This document shows positions 7,708-16,196 of a DNA stretch of 64,000 nt, in pieces. The notes under the pieces are model-generated. The model made no database searches and was not told the origin of the DNA. It saw only the letters and a list, made by a program, of their open reading frames with translations. A program made the position numbers and the translations under genes. Within the stretch, counting starts at the first letter, position 1, and each line of letters starts with the position of its first letter. The stretch is taken from positions 310,001-374,000 of the forward strand of contig NZ_JAUSRH010000002.1 of the NCBI RefSeq assembly GCF_030811715.1. Direction: 5' to 3'. The DNA is from Sinomonas atrocyanea (GTDB lineage Bacteria > Actinomycetota > Actinomycetes > Actinomycetales > Micrococcaceae).

Positions 7708-8889
7708 ATGAAGAACCTCAACGTCGGCCTCATCGGAGGCGGCTTCATGGGCAAGGCCCATTCGCTCGCCTACTCGGCGATGCCCATGTTCTTCTGGCCG
7801 GCCCCGGCCATGCCCGTCCGCAAGACGATCGCCGAGGCGACCGAGGACCTCGCTGCCGAGGCTGCCCGCCGCTTCGGCTTCGAGCAGTCGACCTCGGACT
7901 GGCGCAAGGTCGTCGAAGACCCGGAGATCGACGTCGTGGACATCGCCACGCCGAACCACCTCCACGCCGAGATCGCGATCGCCGCAGCCCAGGCAGGCAA
8001 GCACATCATCTGCGAGAAGCCCCTGGCCCGCACCGGCGAGGAGTCCAAGGCCATGTACGACGCGGTCAAGGACGCAGGCATCGTCCACATGGTGGCCTTC
8101 AACTACCGCCGCACTCCCGCCGTCGCCCTTGCCAAGAAGTACATCGAAGAGGGCGCGATCGGCCGCATCCTGAACTTCCGCGGCACCTACCTGCAGGACT
8201 GGAGCGCCGACCCCAACTCCCCGCTGTCGTGGCGCTTCCAGAAGTCCGTCGCCGGCTCCGGCGCGCTCGGAGACATCGCCACTCATGTCATCGACATGGC
8301 CCGCTACCTCGTCGGCGAGTTCGCCTCCGTCAACTCGATCCTCTCGACATGGATTCCTGATCGGCCCCTGCAGTCCGGCGGGGCTGACGCGCTCGGGAAC
8401 GTCCGGGGAGGCGACGGGCCGCGCGGTGACGTCGACGTCGATGACGAGGTCATGACCATGGTCCGCTTCGCCAACGGGGCCGTCGGTTCCATCGAGGCCA
8501 CCCGCAATGGGTGGGGGAGGAACAACTTCATCACGTTCGAGATCCACGGCACCGAGGGCAGCATCGTCTTCAACTACGAGCGCCGGGACGAGCTCCAGGT
8601 CTGCTTCGCGAACGACGGCGGCGACCGCCGCGGCTTCCGGACCGTCTACACAGGGCCAGCCCACCCCTACGGAGACGGCCTCTGGCCGATCCCCGCTCTC
8701 GGCATCGGCTACGGCGAGACGAAGATCATCGAGGCGCACGACTTCTTCAAGGCCATCGCCGAGGGCACCAGTGTGAGCCCGAACTTCGCCGACGGATACC
8801 AGACTGCCCTCATCGACGACGCGATCGTCGCCTCGGCGGAGAAGGACGCGTGGGTCGACGTACCCCGCGTTGCGGAACTCGCGGACTAG
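7708..8889 (+). CDS. Gfo/Idh/MocA family oxidoreductase, probable levoglucosan-type dehydrogenase
   Basis: This 393-residue NAD-dependent dehydrogenase has the Rossmann motif GLIGGGFMGKAHSLAYSAM and the catalytic CEKPLA motif (K104). Its substrate domain includes YLQDWSADPNSPLSWRFQ and GALGDIATHVIDMARYL. From memory, the N-terminal block with FFWPAPA and the SWRFQKS region closely resemble bacterial levoglucosan dehydrogenases of Pseudarthrobacter. Those oxidise C3 of the 1,6-anhydrosugar to 3-keto-levoglucosan. The neighbouring TIM-barrel enzymes and second Gfo/Idh protein fit the later steps of such a pathway. Levoglucosan as substrate remains an inference; inositol or other sugar dehydrogenation is the main alternative. 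Confidence 0.85.
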   Translation: MKNLNVGLIGGGFMGKAHSLAYSAMPMFFWPAPAMPVRKTIAEATEDLAAEAARRFGFEQSTSDWRKVVEDPEIDVVDIATPNHLHAEIAIAAAQAGKHIICEKPLARTGEESKAMYDAVKDAGIVHMVAFNYRRTPAVALAKKYIEEGAIGRILNFRGTYLQDWSADPNSPLSWRFQKSVAGSGALGDIATHVIDMARYLVGEFASVNSILSTWIPDRPLQSGGADALGNVRGGDGPRGDVDVDDEVMTMVRFANGAVGSIEATRNGWGRNNFITFEIHGTEGSIVFNYERRDELQVCFANDGGDRRGFRTVYTGPAHPYGDGLWPIPALGIGYGETKIIEAHDFFKAIAEGTSVSPNFADGYQTALIDDAIVASAEKDAWVDVPRVAELAD

Positions 8890-8955
8890 CGCGGACAGCA
8901 CCCAGAGGTGGGGACAGCAGGCCTGCCCCCACCTCTGCCCCCAGCAGGAGGAAAG

Positions 8956-9300
8956 ATGAATCCCTCATCTCCAGCAGACCACAGTCCAGCAGACTGCAAT
9001 CCAGCAGGACCGGCGGCGCAGGAAGCCTGGCTGATGCCGGTCTTCACCCCCAGACCAGACCGCGCCGCCGAGCTGCGCACCGCTCTCCACGAGCTCCAGC
9101 AGGCGAGCCGCAAGGACCCAGGCTGTATCGAATACAGCGTCTATGAGGCCGACGGACGATTCGTCCTGATCGAGGGCTGGGACAGCCACGCCGACCTCGA
9201 CAGCCACAACGAGCAGGCACACGTCCGAGAATTCGTCGGCAGTTCGGTGGACCTGCTCGCACAGCCGTTCACCGTCACAAGCATCACCCCCGTGAGCTGA
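8956..9300 (+). CDS. Antibiotic biosynthesis monooxygenase (ABM) fold protein
   Basis: This 114-residue protein has one ferredoxin-like ABM/quinol-monooxygenase domain at about residues 20-114 (MPVFTPRPDRAAELRTAL, DPGCIEYSVYEADG, FVLIEGWDSHADLDSH). The ATG at 8956 follows a good AGGAGGAAAG. Between that start and the domain is an extension made of three 15-bp tandem units at 8970-9014, read as SPADH-SPADC-NPAGP. Such small dimeric proteins may oxidise aromatics or quinols or merely bind small molecules. In sugar operons their role is usually unknown. It lies between the dehydrogenase and the second TIM-barrel gene on the same strand. Confidence 0.78.
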   Translation: MNPSSPADHSPADCNPAGPAAQEAWLMPVFTPRPDRAAELRTALHELQQASRKDPGCIEYSVYEADGRFVLIEGWDSHADLDSHNEQAHVREFVGSSVDLLAQPFTVTSITPVS

Positions 9301-9340
9301 GAGCCCGCGAGCTGAGAGCCCCACCATCCGAGGAGACCCC

Positions 9341-10345
9341 ATGCCCCGCCCGTTCACCCTGTTCACCGGCCAGTGGGCCGACCTGAAGCTCGAGGCGGTC
9401 GCCGAGCTCGCCGCCGGCTGGGGCTACGACGGCCTCGAGATCGCCGTCTCCGGCGAGCACCTCGACGCCTCCCGCTGGGACGATCAGGCCTACATCGACG
9501 AGCGCCTGGGCATCCTCGCCCGCCACGGCCTGGGCCTGTACGCGATCTCGAACCACCTCAAGGGCCAGGCCGTGTGCGATGACCCGATCGACTTCCGCCA
9601 CCAGGGGATCGTCGGCTCGGCCGTGTGGGGCGACGGCGACCCCGAGGGCGTCCGCACCCGCGCCGCCGAGGACCTCAAGGACACCGCCCGCCTGGCCAAG
9701 GCGCTCGGGGTCAAGACCGTCGTCGGGTTCACCGGCTCGAGCATCTGGCAGTACGTGGCCATGTTCCCGCCCGTCCCCGCGGCCGTGATCGAGGCCGGCT
9801 ACCAGGACTTCGCCGACCGGTGGAACCCCATCCTGGACGTCTTCGACGAGTGCGGGGTCCGGTTCGCCCACGAGGTCCACCCGAGCGAGATCGCCTACGA
9901 CTACGTCTCCACCCAGAAGGCGCTCGAGGCCATCGGCCACCGGCCCGCGTTCGGGCTGAACTGGGACCCCTCCCACATGATGTGGCAGGGCCTGGACCCG
10001 GTCGCGTTCATCACCGACTTCCCCGACCGGATCTACCACGTGGACTGCAAGGACACCCGGATGCGCATGGGCAACGGCCGCGCCGGCATCCTCTCCTCCC
10101 ACCTGCCCTGGGGCGACCCCCGCCGCGGCTGGGACTTCGTCTCCGCCGGCCGCGGCGACGTCCCCTGGGAGGACTGCTTCCGCGCCCTGACCGCGATCGG
10201 CTACGACGGGCCCATCAGCATCGAATGGGAGGACGCCGGCATGGACCGCCTCATCGGCGCCCCCGAAGCCCTCAACGCCCTCAAGCGCTTCGACTTCGCC
10301 CCCGCCACCGCCTCCTTCGACGCCGCCTTCAGCAACCAGACCTGA
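9341..10345 (+). CDS. Sugar phosphate isomerase/epimerase family TIM-barrel enzyme (second)
   Basis: This 334-residue protein is a second, longer member of the xylose isomerase-like TIM-barrel family. Typical stretches are the opening FTLFTGQWADL, YDGLEIAVSGEHLD, the metal-ligand candidate FAHEVHPSEIAYDY, FGLNWDPSHMMWQG, YHVDCKDTR and a closing ISIEWEDAGMDR. A good GAGGAG lies upstream of ATG 9341. It is distinct from the 273-residue paralogue at 6861, so the two probably catalyse consecutive steps. By analogy with described levoglucosan routes these would be beta-elimination of the 3-keto-sugar and rehydration of the glycal. Family assignment is firm, reaction is inferred. Confidence 0.88.
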   Translation: MPRPFTLFTGQWADLKLEAVAELAAGWGYDGLEIAVSGEHLDASRWDDQAYIDERLGILARHGLGLYAISNHLKGQAVCDDPIDFRHQGIVGSAVWGDGDPEGVRTRAAEDLKDTARLAKALGVKTVVGFTGSSIWQYVAMFPPVPAAVIEAGYQDFADRWNPILDVFDECGVRFAHEVHPSEIAYDYVSTQKALEAIGHRPAFGLNWDPSHMMWQGLDPVAFITDFPDRIYHVDCKDTRMRMGNGRAGILSSHLPWGDPRRGWDFVSAGRGDVPWEDCFRALTAIGYDGPISIEWEDAGMDRLIGAPEALNALKRFDFAPATASFDAAFSNQT

Positions 10346-10378
10346 CAGCGACCAGATGTCCCAGAGGGGTGAGGAACG

Positions 10379-10678
10379 ATGCTGATACGTATCGACGACT
10401 GGTCGACCCTCACCGGCCGCCAGATTGAACTGCGCCTGGACGGTAGGCCTGTCTGTGCCGGAATCGTAGGGGAGGTCCTGGCAGGCGGGACCGTTCTGCT
10501 CATCCAGCCGTTCACAGGCGCCCGCACCGCATTCGACAAACACGACGCATACGAGGCGTGGGCAGCTCTTGCCTGTGTGGGGCCAGGCCTCAGCCGGCCG
10601 CGACGCGCAGCCGGTACCCGCGCTTCACCACGGTCTGCACCAGCTGCGGGTCCGGCAGCGCCCCGCGCAGCCGGTTGA
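10379..10678 (+). CDS. Small protein of unknown function, convergent with hemD
   Basis: This 99-residue ORF has a plausible conserved first 60 residues (IRIDDWSTLTGRQIELRLDG, FTGARTAFDKHDAYEAW) and looks like a small beta-rich domain. Its last 30 residues are read antisense to the 3' end of hemD and are Arg/Ala/Pro-rich, so only the N-terminal part looks evolved. It begins 33 bp after the TIM-barrel gene and may be the last gene of the sugar operon. Arthrobacter-type genomes seem to carry similar short proteins, but I know no function. The 89-bp convergent overlap with hemD is unusual and could mean the gene ends out of its original frame. Confidence 0.5.
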   Translation: MLIRIDDWSTLTGRQIELRLDGRPVCAGIVGEVLAGGTVLLIQPFTGARTAFDKHDAYEAWAALACVGPGLSRPRRAAGTRASPRSAPAAGPAAPRAAG

Positions 10679-11762
10679 CCGCCATGTCCAGGGCGTGGTT
10701 CGAGGCTGACGGTGAGACGAGCCGGGCGAGGGTCTCGCGGGGCACCACGGCGCCCCCGGCATCCAGCAGCGTCCGGAAGAGCAGCATCGCCGCCGGCGGG
10801 AGGAACAGCTCCGACCCGGCCACCGTGACGGCCCGGCCCCGCAGCGCCACGGTCCCCGCCGGGGTCTCGACGCTGCGCACCGCCCGCCGCTCGAGGTTGT
10901 CCGTGACGAGCTTGACGAGAGCCCCCATGCGGAACCGCTCCGGGATCCACGGGCTGAGGCCGGCGGCCTCGAGGGGCGCGGCGGTGACGGGGCCGACGGC
11001 GGCGGTCGCCACCCGCCGGCGCAGTGCCCCGACGAGCTCGCGGTGGACTCCGAGCTCGTGGGCGGTGCTGAACAGGGCGTCCACGGCCGGGGCGCTCGTG
11101 AAGGTCACGACGTCGAGGGCGCCCTCGCACACGGCAGCGATGAGCGTCTCGACGCGGTCGTCGCCCTCCGGCCGCACCCACCGGTAGGGGGTGACGGTGA
11201 CGAGTTCCGCCCCTGCCTCGCGGAGCCGGTCGAGCTGGCCCCGGTCGGTGTAGCCGTGCAGCTGGACGACGACGCGCCGGCCGTCGAGCCGGCCCCCGGC
11301 GTCGCGCAGCACGAGGTCCACGAGCGTGGAGGTGGTCTCGTCGTTGGCGATGCCGACGTCGGCGAGCCCGGCCGCGCGGACCGCGCCGCGGGCCTTGGGG
11401 CCGCGCACGTAGAGCGAGGCGCCGGCGAGGGACTCCTGCAGCGCGTCGCCGAGCCCCGCGGCGTCGGCCACCTCGAGCCAGCGCCGCATGCCGTAGGCCG
11501 TGGTGATGACGGCAAGGTCCGGCCGGGCGGCGATGGTGCGGCGGGTGTCCTCGAGGAGGCCCTGGTCCTGGTCCACCGGCGCGATCGTGAGCACCGGGGC
11601 GTGCAGGACCTCCGCGCCCCGCCGCTCGAGCGCCTCGATCAGGTCCTGGGAGCGCCGGTGCGAGGTGACGCCCACGCGGAAGCCGCGCAGGAGGCCGCCG
11701 AGCGCGCCCCCTGCCGCCGGTCCCGGGCACGCGTCGTCCGGCCGCACCGCGGCGGCGCTCAT
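10590..11762 (-). CDS. hemD: Uroporphyrinogen-III synthase fused to a winged-helix DNA-binding domain
   Basis: This is a 390-residue two-domain protein. Residues about 25-280 form a HemD fold (FRVGVTSHRRSQDLIEALERR, TTAYGMRRWLEVA, VVTFTSAPAVDALFS), which cyclises hydroxymethylbilane to uroporphyrinogen III. Residues about 290-390 form an OmpR-type winged helix (LFLPPAAMLLFRTLLDAGG, NHALDMAVNRLRGAL, LVQTVVKRGYRLRV). The fusion is typical of actinobacteria, where the protein may act as a regulator as well as an enzyme. ATG at 11762 overlaps the cobA stop by four bases (ATGA), so the two are translationally coupled. Together with cobA it would supply or tune siroheme for NirB. Confidence 0.88.
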   Translation of the reverse strand: MSAAAVRPDDACPGPAAGGALGGLLRGFRVGVTSHRRSQDLIEALERRGAEVLHAPVLTIAPVDQDQGLLEDTRRTIAARPDLAVITTAYGMRRWLEVADAAGLGDALQESLAGASLYVRGPKARGAVRAAGLADVGIANDETTSTLVDLVLRDAGGRLDGRRVVVQLHGYTDRGQLDRLREAGAELVTVTPYRWVRPEGDDRVETLIAAVCEGALDVVTFTSAPAVDALFSTAHELGVHRELVGALRRRVATAAVGPVTAAPLEAAGLSPWIPERFRMGALVKLVTDNLERRAVRSVETPAGTVALRGRAVTVAGSELFLPPAAMLLFRTLLDAGGAVVPRETLARLVSPSASNHALDMAVNRLRGALPDPQLVQTVVKRGYRLRVAAG

Positions 11763-12847
11763 GCGGGGCTCCCGGCCGGCTGCTCCGCGAGGGCGCCGAC
11801 GAGCCCCCGCAGCTCGGCGGTGTACGCCGCGCCCGCCCGGGCGCCGGGCCCTGCCGCCCGCACGACGTCCCCGATGACGATCACGGCAGGGTTGCCGCAG
11901 CGGCCCGTGTCCGCCTCGGCGCTGCCGAGGTCGGTGACGGTGGTGCGCTGGCCCGACTGGTGGCCGCGCTCGACCACGGCGAGCGGCGTCGTGAGGCCCA
12001 AGCCCGCCCGCCGCAGCCCGGCGGCGAGGTGGGGGAGCGTGGCGATGCCCATGAGGACGACGACGGTCCCTCCTTCCGCCGCGAGCCCGGCAAGGTGGAG
12101 GTGCTCGGCGTCGGTCAGCGGGGCGTGCCCGGAGATGACGGTGAACGAGTGGCTGACGTTGCGGTGGGTGACAGGGATCCCCGCGGCCGCGGGCACGGCG
12201 ATCGAGCTCGAGATCCCGGACACGACGCGCACGGGGACGCCCGCGGCCGCGCAGGCGGCGGCCTCCTCGGCGCCGCGGCCGAACACGAAGGGGTCCCCAC
12301 CCTTGAGGCGCACCACGTTCGCGGGGCGCCCGGTGAGGCCGTACGTGGCGTAGTCGACGAGCAGCCGGTTGATCTCCTCCTGCGGCACCTTGTGGTGCCC
12401 GGGGAGCTTGCCGACGTCGACGAGCCGGGCGGTGGTGAGCGAGGGGAGCTCGCGCCAGGGGGCGAGCCGGTCGAACAGGACGATGTCGGCATCGCGGAGC
12501 GCCTCGACGGCCTCGACCGTGAGCAGCCCGCGGGACCCGGGGCCGCCGCCCACGAGGGTCACGTGGCCGCGGCGGCCCGCCGGCGGCTCCGTGACGAGCG
12601 GGACCCCGAGCCTGCGGTAGTGGTCCAGCACGGGCTGCCACGCGGCGTCGTGCGCGTCCGGGCGCCCCACCACTGCCACGAGTGCGGGCCTGGCGGGCAC
12701 GGCGGGGGCCGTCATGTAGGCCTCGGGCGAGGCGAAGAAGGTCAGACACGCTCCCGCCGTCCGGTAGCGCGCGAGGGCCTGCCGGGACTCGTCATGCTCG
12801 CCGAGGACGACGACGGGAAGGCCCTCGAGGGACAGGGTGATCTGCAT
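11759..12847 (-). CDS. cobA: Uroporphyrinogen-III C-methyltransferase
   Basis: This 362-residue enzyme methylates uroporphyrinogen III twice using S-adenosylmethionine to give precorrin-2, the siroheme precursor required by NirB. The methyltransferase domain, about residues 90-340, shows the glycine-rich VTLVGGGPGSRGLLT, the VRLKGGDPFVFGRG motif and VVSGISSSIAVPAAAGIPVTHR. The first 85 residues resemble a shortened CysG-like dehydrogenase domain but lack a clear NAD-binding motif, so oxidation and ferrochelation may depend on other proteins. The gene ends two bases before nirB's end on the same strand side and is evidently downstream of nirB in one operon, nirB-cobA-hemD. Confidence 0.9.
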   Translation of the reverse strand: MQITLSLEGLPVVVLGEHDESRQALARYRTAGACLTFFASPEAYMTAPAVPARPALVAVVGRPDAHDAAWQPVLDHYRRLGVPLVTEPPAGRRGHVTLVGGGPGSRGLLTVEAVEALRDADIVLFDRLAPWRELPSLTTARLVDVGKLPGHHKVPQEEINRLLVDYATYGLTGRPANVVRLKGGDPFVFGRGAEEAAACAAAGVPVRVVSGISSSIAVPAAAGIPVTHRNVSHSFTVISGHAPLTDAEHLHLAGLAAEGGTVVVLMGIATLPHLAAGLRRAGLGLTTPLAVVERGHQSGQRTTVTDLGSAEADTGRCGNPAVIVIGDVVRAAGPGARAGAAYTAELRGLVGALAEQPAGSPA

Positions 12848-12848
12848 G

Positions 12849-15569
12849 TCAGGCCTCCTGGGCGGTGCCGGCAGCCGCGGCAGCGGCGCCGGTGCGGACG
12901 GGGATGGTCGCGCCGAGGGAGACGCGTTCGGCGGCGGTGGCAGGCCGGATCTGATCGCGCTCGGGGACGTGCACGATCGAGTCGTCGGCGGCGTGCGGGG
13001 CGTTGACGAAGGAACGGAAGCGGCGCAGCCGCTCGGGGTCCTTCAGGGTAGCCGCCCACTCGTCCTCGTAGTGCTCCACGTGCGTGGCCATCGCGGCCTC
13101 GAGCTCCTCCGCGATCCCGAGCGAGTCCTCGACGACCACCTGGCGCACGTGCTCGAGGCCGCCGTCGAGCTCCTCCTGCCAGCGCGCGGTGCGCTGCAGG
13201 CGGTCGGCGGTGCGGATGTAGTACATGAAGTAGCGGTCGATGTACCGGATGAGCGTGTCGTCGTCCAGGTCCTTGGCCAGCAGCTGGGCATGCGCGGGGG
13301 TCGCGCCGCCGTTGCCGCCCACGTACAGGTTCCAGCCGTCCGCGGTCGCGATGACGCCCACGTCCTTGCCGCGGGCCTCGGCGCATTCGCGCGCGCAGCC
13401 GGAGACGCCGAGCTTGAGCTTGTGCGGGCTGCGCAGGCCGCGGTAGCGCAGCTCGAGCTGGATGGCCATGCCCACGGAATCCTGCTGGCCGTAGCGGCAC
13501 CACGTCGACCCGACGCAGCTCTTCACGGTCCGCAGGCTCTTCCCATACGCCTGCCCGGACTCCATGCCCGCCGCGATGAGCTCGGCCCAGATGTCCGGGA
13601 GCTGCTCGAGCCGCGCGCCGAACATGTCGATCCGCTGGCCGCCCGTGATCTTCGTGTAGAGGTTGTACTTCTGCGCGACGGCGGCGATCACGCCGAGCTT
13701 CTCGGGGGTGATCTCGCCGCCGGGGATGCGCGGGACCACCGAGTAGGTGCCGTCCTTCTGCATGTTGGCCAGGGCGCGGTCGTTGGTGTCCTGGAGGGTG
13801 CCGCGGCCGGCATCGAGCACGTAGGCCGAGTGCTGGGAGGCGAGGATCGAGGCGATGGTCGGCTTGCAGATGTCGCAGCCCGCGCCCGTGCCGTACCGGG
13901 ACATGATGTCCTCGAACGAGGTCAGCTGTGCGACGCGGATGTGGTCGAAGAGCTCCTGGCGCGAGAGCGGGATGTGCTCGCACAGGGCCTTGCTCACGCT
14001 CACGCCGGACTTGGTCAGCTCGGCCTCGAGGAGCTTCTTGATCATGGGCACGCACGAGCCGCACTGCGTCCCGGCGCGGGTGCAGGCCTTGAGCCCGGCC
14101 ACGTCCTGCACCGGGTCCGCTCCCTCGCAGACCCCACAGGCGTTGACGGCGTCCCTGAGGGTTCCCGCCGCAACGTTGTTGCACGAGCACAGGATCGCGT
14201 CGTCGGGGAGCTCGACCTCGGGCGCTCCGCCGCCGTCTGCGCCAGCAGAAGACGCCGTGAGGAAGGCGCCGGGCTCGGCGGGGAGCTCGCGGCCCAGGAG
14301 CGGGCGCAGGCTCAAGTAGGGGGAGGCGTCGCCGACGAAGATGCCGCCGAGGAGCGTGCGCGCGTCGTCGGTCGTGACGATCTTCTGGTAGACGCCGCGG
14401 GCCGGGTCGGCGTAGACGATCTCGAGCGCGCCCGGCTCGGACGCGAACGCGTCGCCGAAGCTCGCCACGTCCACGCCGGAGAGCTTGAGCTTGGTGGCCG
14501 TGTCGAACCCGGGGAACGTGGCCTCGCCGCCGTGCAGGCGGTCCGCGACGATCTCGGCCATCGTGTTGGCCGGCGCCACGAGCCCCAGGCACATGCCGCC
14601 GAAGCTCGCGACCTCGCCGATCGCCCACACGTTGGGCGCGCCGGTCGCGCACGTCTCGTCGATCACGACGCCGCCCCGCGGCCCGACCTCGAACGTCGCC
14701 GCAGCGCCGGACCCGCCGGACTCTGCGGCTGCCGCCTCCACGGCCGCGCGGATGAGCTCGTCGCGGGGCCGGACGCCGATCGCGACGACCACGAGGTCCG
14801 CCGGCACGAGGCGCCCGTCCGCCATGAGCACCCCGGTGACCGCGCCGGCGTCGTCCGTGTGCACCTCGGAAGGGAAGACCCCGCCGTGCAGCGTGAAGCC
14901 CTTCGCGGCGATGAGCCGGGTGAGCGCCTGGCCGGCGCCCTCGTCGAGCTGCCGGTTCATGGGCCACGGCGAGCCGTCGATGATGAGGGGCTCCGCGCCG
15001 AGCGACTGCGCCCCCGCGGCGGCCTCGATGCCGAGAAGCCCGCCCCCGATCACCGCGACGCGCGGCGGGCGGCCGAGGGCCTGGCCGAGGCGGCCGATCT
15101 CCGCGCGGAGGAACCAGACGTCCTCGAGTGTGCGGTAGACGTGCGTGTGCTCGGCGCCCGGGATGGGGAGGCGCGCGGCATTCGATCCCGTGGCCAGGAC
15201 GAGCTCGTCGTAGGGCAGCTCCTCCGCGGCGCCGCGGCCCTCCACGAGCACGGTGCGGGACGCGGTGTCGAGGCCCACGGCCCTCGTGCCGGTGCGGAGG
15301 GCGACCCCCGCCGTGTCCCAGAGCGACGGCGACCCCAGGGTGAGGTCGACGTTGCCCGGATCGTCGGTGAGCGCCTTGGAGAGCGCTACCCGGTCGTAGG
15401 GGAGGTGGTCCTCCTCGGTGACCACGGTGACCTGGAAGCCGCCGGACGCGTCGAGGCCGCGGGCGGCCATGGCCTCGGCGAAGCGGTGGGCGGCGGGACC
15501 GCCGCCGATCACGACGACGCGGCGCGGGCCGGCGCCGGGAGTGGGAGTCTCGAGCGGGCTGGTGCTCAC
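12849..15569 (-). CDS. nirB: Nitrite reductase [NAD(P)H] large subunit
   Basis: This 906-residue cytoplasmic enzyme reduces nitrite to ammonium. The domains in order are: FAD and NAD(P)H domains, about 1-440 (VVVIGGGPAAHRFAEAM, VAVIGGGLLGIEAA); a BFD-like [2Fe-2S] domain with CSCNNV and CTRAGTQCGSC, about 460-530; sulfite/nitrite reductase ferredoxin-like half domains; and the siroheme/[4Fe-4S] site with CVGSTWC and GCARECAE. Length matches family norms. The operon continues with cobA and hemD, which provide the siroheme. The small subunit nirD is divergent, not downstream. An 11-bp periodic regulatory array lies in the shared spacer. Confidence 0.96.
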   Translation of the reverse strand: MSTSPLETPTPGAGPRRVVVIGGGPAAHRFAEAMAARGLDASGGFQVTVVTEEDHLPYDRVALSKALTDDPGNVDLTLGSPSLWDTAGVALRTGTRAVGLDTASRTVLVEGRGAAEELPYDELVLATGSNAARLPIPGAEHTHVYRTLEDVWFLRAEIGRLGQALGRPPRVAVIGGGLLGIEAAAGAQSLGAEPLIIDGSPWPMNRQLDEGAGQALTRLIAAKGFTLHGGVFPSEVHTDDAGAVTGVLMADGRLVPADLVVVAIGVRPRDELIRAAVEAAAAESGGSGAAATFEVGPRGGVVIDETCATGAPNVWAIGEVASFGGMCLGLVAPANTMAEIVADRLHGGEATFPGFDTATKLKLSGVDVASFGDAFASEPGALEIVYADPARGVYQKIVTTDDARTLLGGIFVGDASPYLSLRPLLGRELPAEPGAFLTASSAGADGGGAPEVELPDDAILCSCNNVAAGTLRDAVNACGVCEGADPVQDVAGLKACTRAGTQCGSCVPMIKKLLEAELTKSGVSVSKALCEHIPLSRQELFDHIRVAQLTSFEDIMSRYGTGAGCDICKPTIASILASQHSAYVLDAGRGTLQDTNDRALANMQKDGTYSVVPRIPGGEITPEKLGVIAAVAQKYNLYTKITGGQRIDMFGARLEQLPDIWAELIAAGMESGQAYGKSLRTVKSCVGSTWCRYGQQDSVGMAIQLELRYRGLRSPHKLKLGVSGCARECAEARGKDVGVIATADGWNLYVGGNGGATPAHAQLLAKDLDDDTLIRYIDRYFMYYIRTADRLQRTARWQEELDGGLEHVRQVVVEDSLGIAEELEAAMATHVEHYEDEWAATLKDPERLRRFRSFVNAPHAADDSIVHVPERDQIRPATAAERVSLGATIPVRTGAAAAAAGTAQEA

Positions 15570-15657
15570 GGTCGGTGCCTTCCGTAGGGGGATGCCGGCG
15601 TGCCGGCGCGGTTTCCTCCACCCTAGGAAGGCGCGATTTCGTGTCAGTTGCCCGGAT

Positions 15658-15695
15658 GTAACGGACCGTTGACTTCGCTGTCACGGGCATGTTTC
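15658..15695. promoter_or_regulatory. Candidate GlnR box array between nirB and nirD
   Basis: Four pentamers stand in exact 11-bp register: GTAAC (15658), TTGAC (15669), GTCAC (15680) and GTTTC (15691), each separated by six bases. This matches the a-site/b-site layout of actinobacterial GlnR (gTnAC-n6-GaAAC repeats), though two units deviate from consensus. It sits about 80-120 bp from each divergent start codon and would couple nitrite reduction to nitrogen limitation. Confidence 0.5.
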
Positions 15696-15774
15696 GCAGG
15701 AGGTGAGGCCGGTTTTACGCAGCCGTCATGCGGGCTCAACCCGGGCGAAACGGCCCGCTCCGTAGCGTGGAGCC

Positions 15775-16164
15775 ATGACGATCACAGCTGAAGCACCCCG
15801 CACGGACGCCCTCCGGGACCACGCCGGTTCCGCCCCTTCGGGCGGCGTCTGGCACAGCGTCTGCACGCTTGCCGACCTTGAGCCGAACTGGGGCGAGGCG
15901 GCGCTCGTGGCCGGCCGTCAGGTCGCAGTGTTCCGCCTCCCCACTGACGAGGTCTACGCCGTCGAGCAGCGCGATCCTGCGAGCGAGGCGTATGTGATGG
16001 CCCGCGGCATCGTCGGCTCCCGCGGCGACCGCCCCACGATCGCGTCCCCGCTGCACAAGCAGGTCTACGACCTCGCGACGGGCGAGCGGCTCGACGCCCC
16101 GGGCGCGCCCCTCGCCGCGTTCCGGGCGCGCGTGGTCGACGGCATGGTCCAGATCGCGGCCTGA
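15775..16164 (+). CDS. nirD: Nitrite reductase [NAD(P)H] small subunit
   Basis: This is a 129-residue protein with the NirD Rieske-like beta fold (HSVCTLADLEPNWGEAALV, VAVFRLPTDEVYAVEQRDP, ASPLHKQVYDLATGERL). As expected for NirD, it lacks the Cys/His pairs that would bind a [2Fe-2S] cluster. It is the accessory subunit needed for full NirB activity. ATG at 15775 diverges from nirB across a 205-bp spacer. This arrangement is unusual, because nirD normally follows nirB in the same operon. Confidence 0.93.
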   Translation: MTITAEAPRTDALRDHAGSAPSGGVWHSVCTLADLEPNWGEAALVAGRQVAVFRLPTDEVYAVEQRDPASEAYVMARGIVGSRGDRPTIASPLHKQVYDLATGERLDAPGAPLAAFRARVVDGMVQIAA

Positions 16165-16196
16165 TCCCGGCCGACGCCGTCCGGGCGGCTCGCCGC

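Noticed and set aside
12742-15690. Long overlapping minus-strand frame next to nirB
   Set aside because: Its translation is Arg/Pro-rich junk, whereas the adjacent frame encodes full-length NirB with all cofactor motifs.
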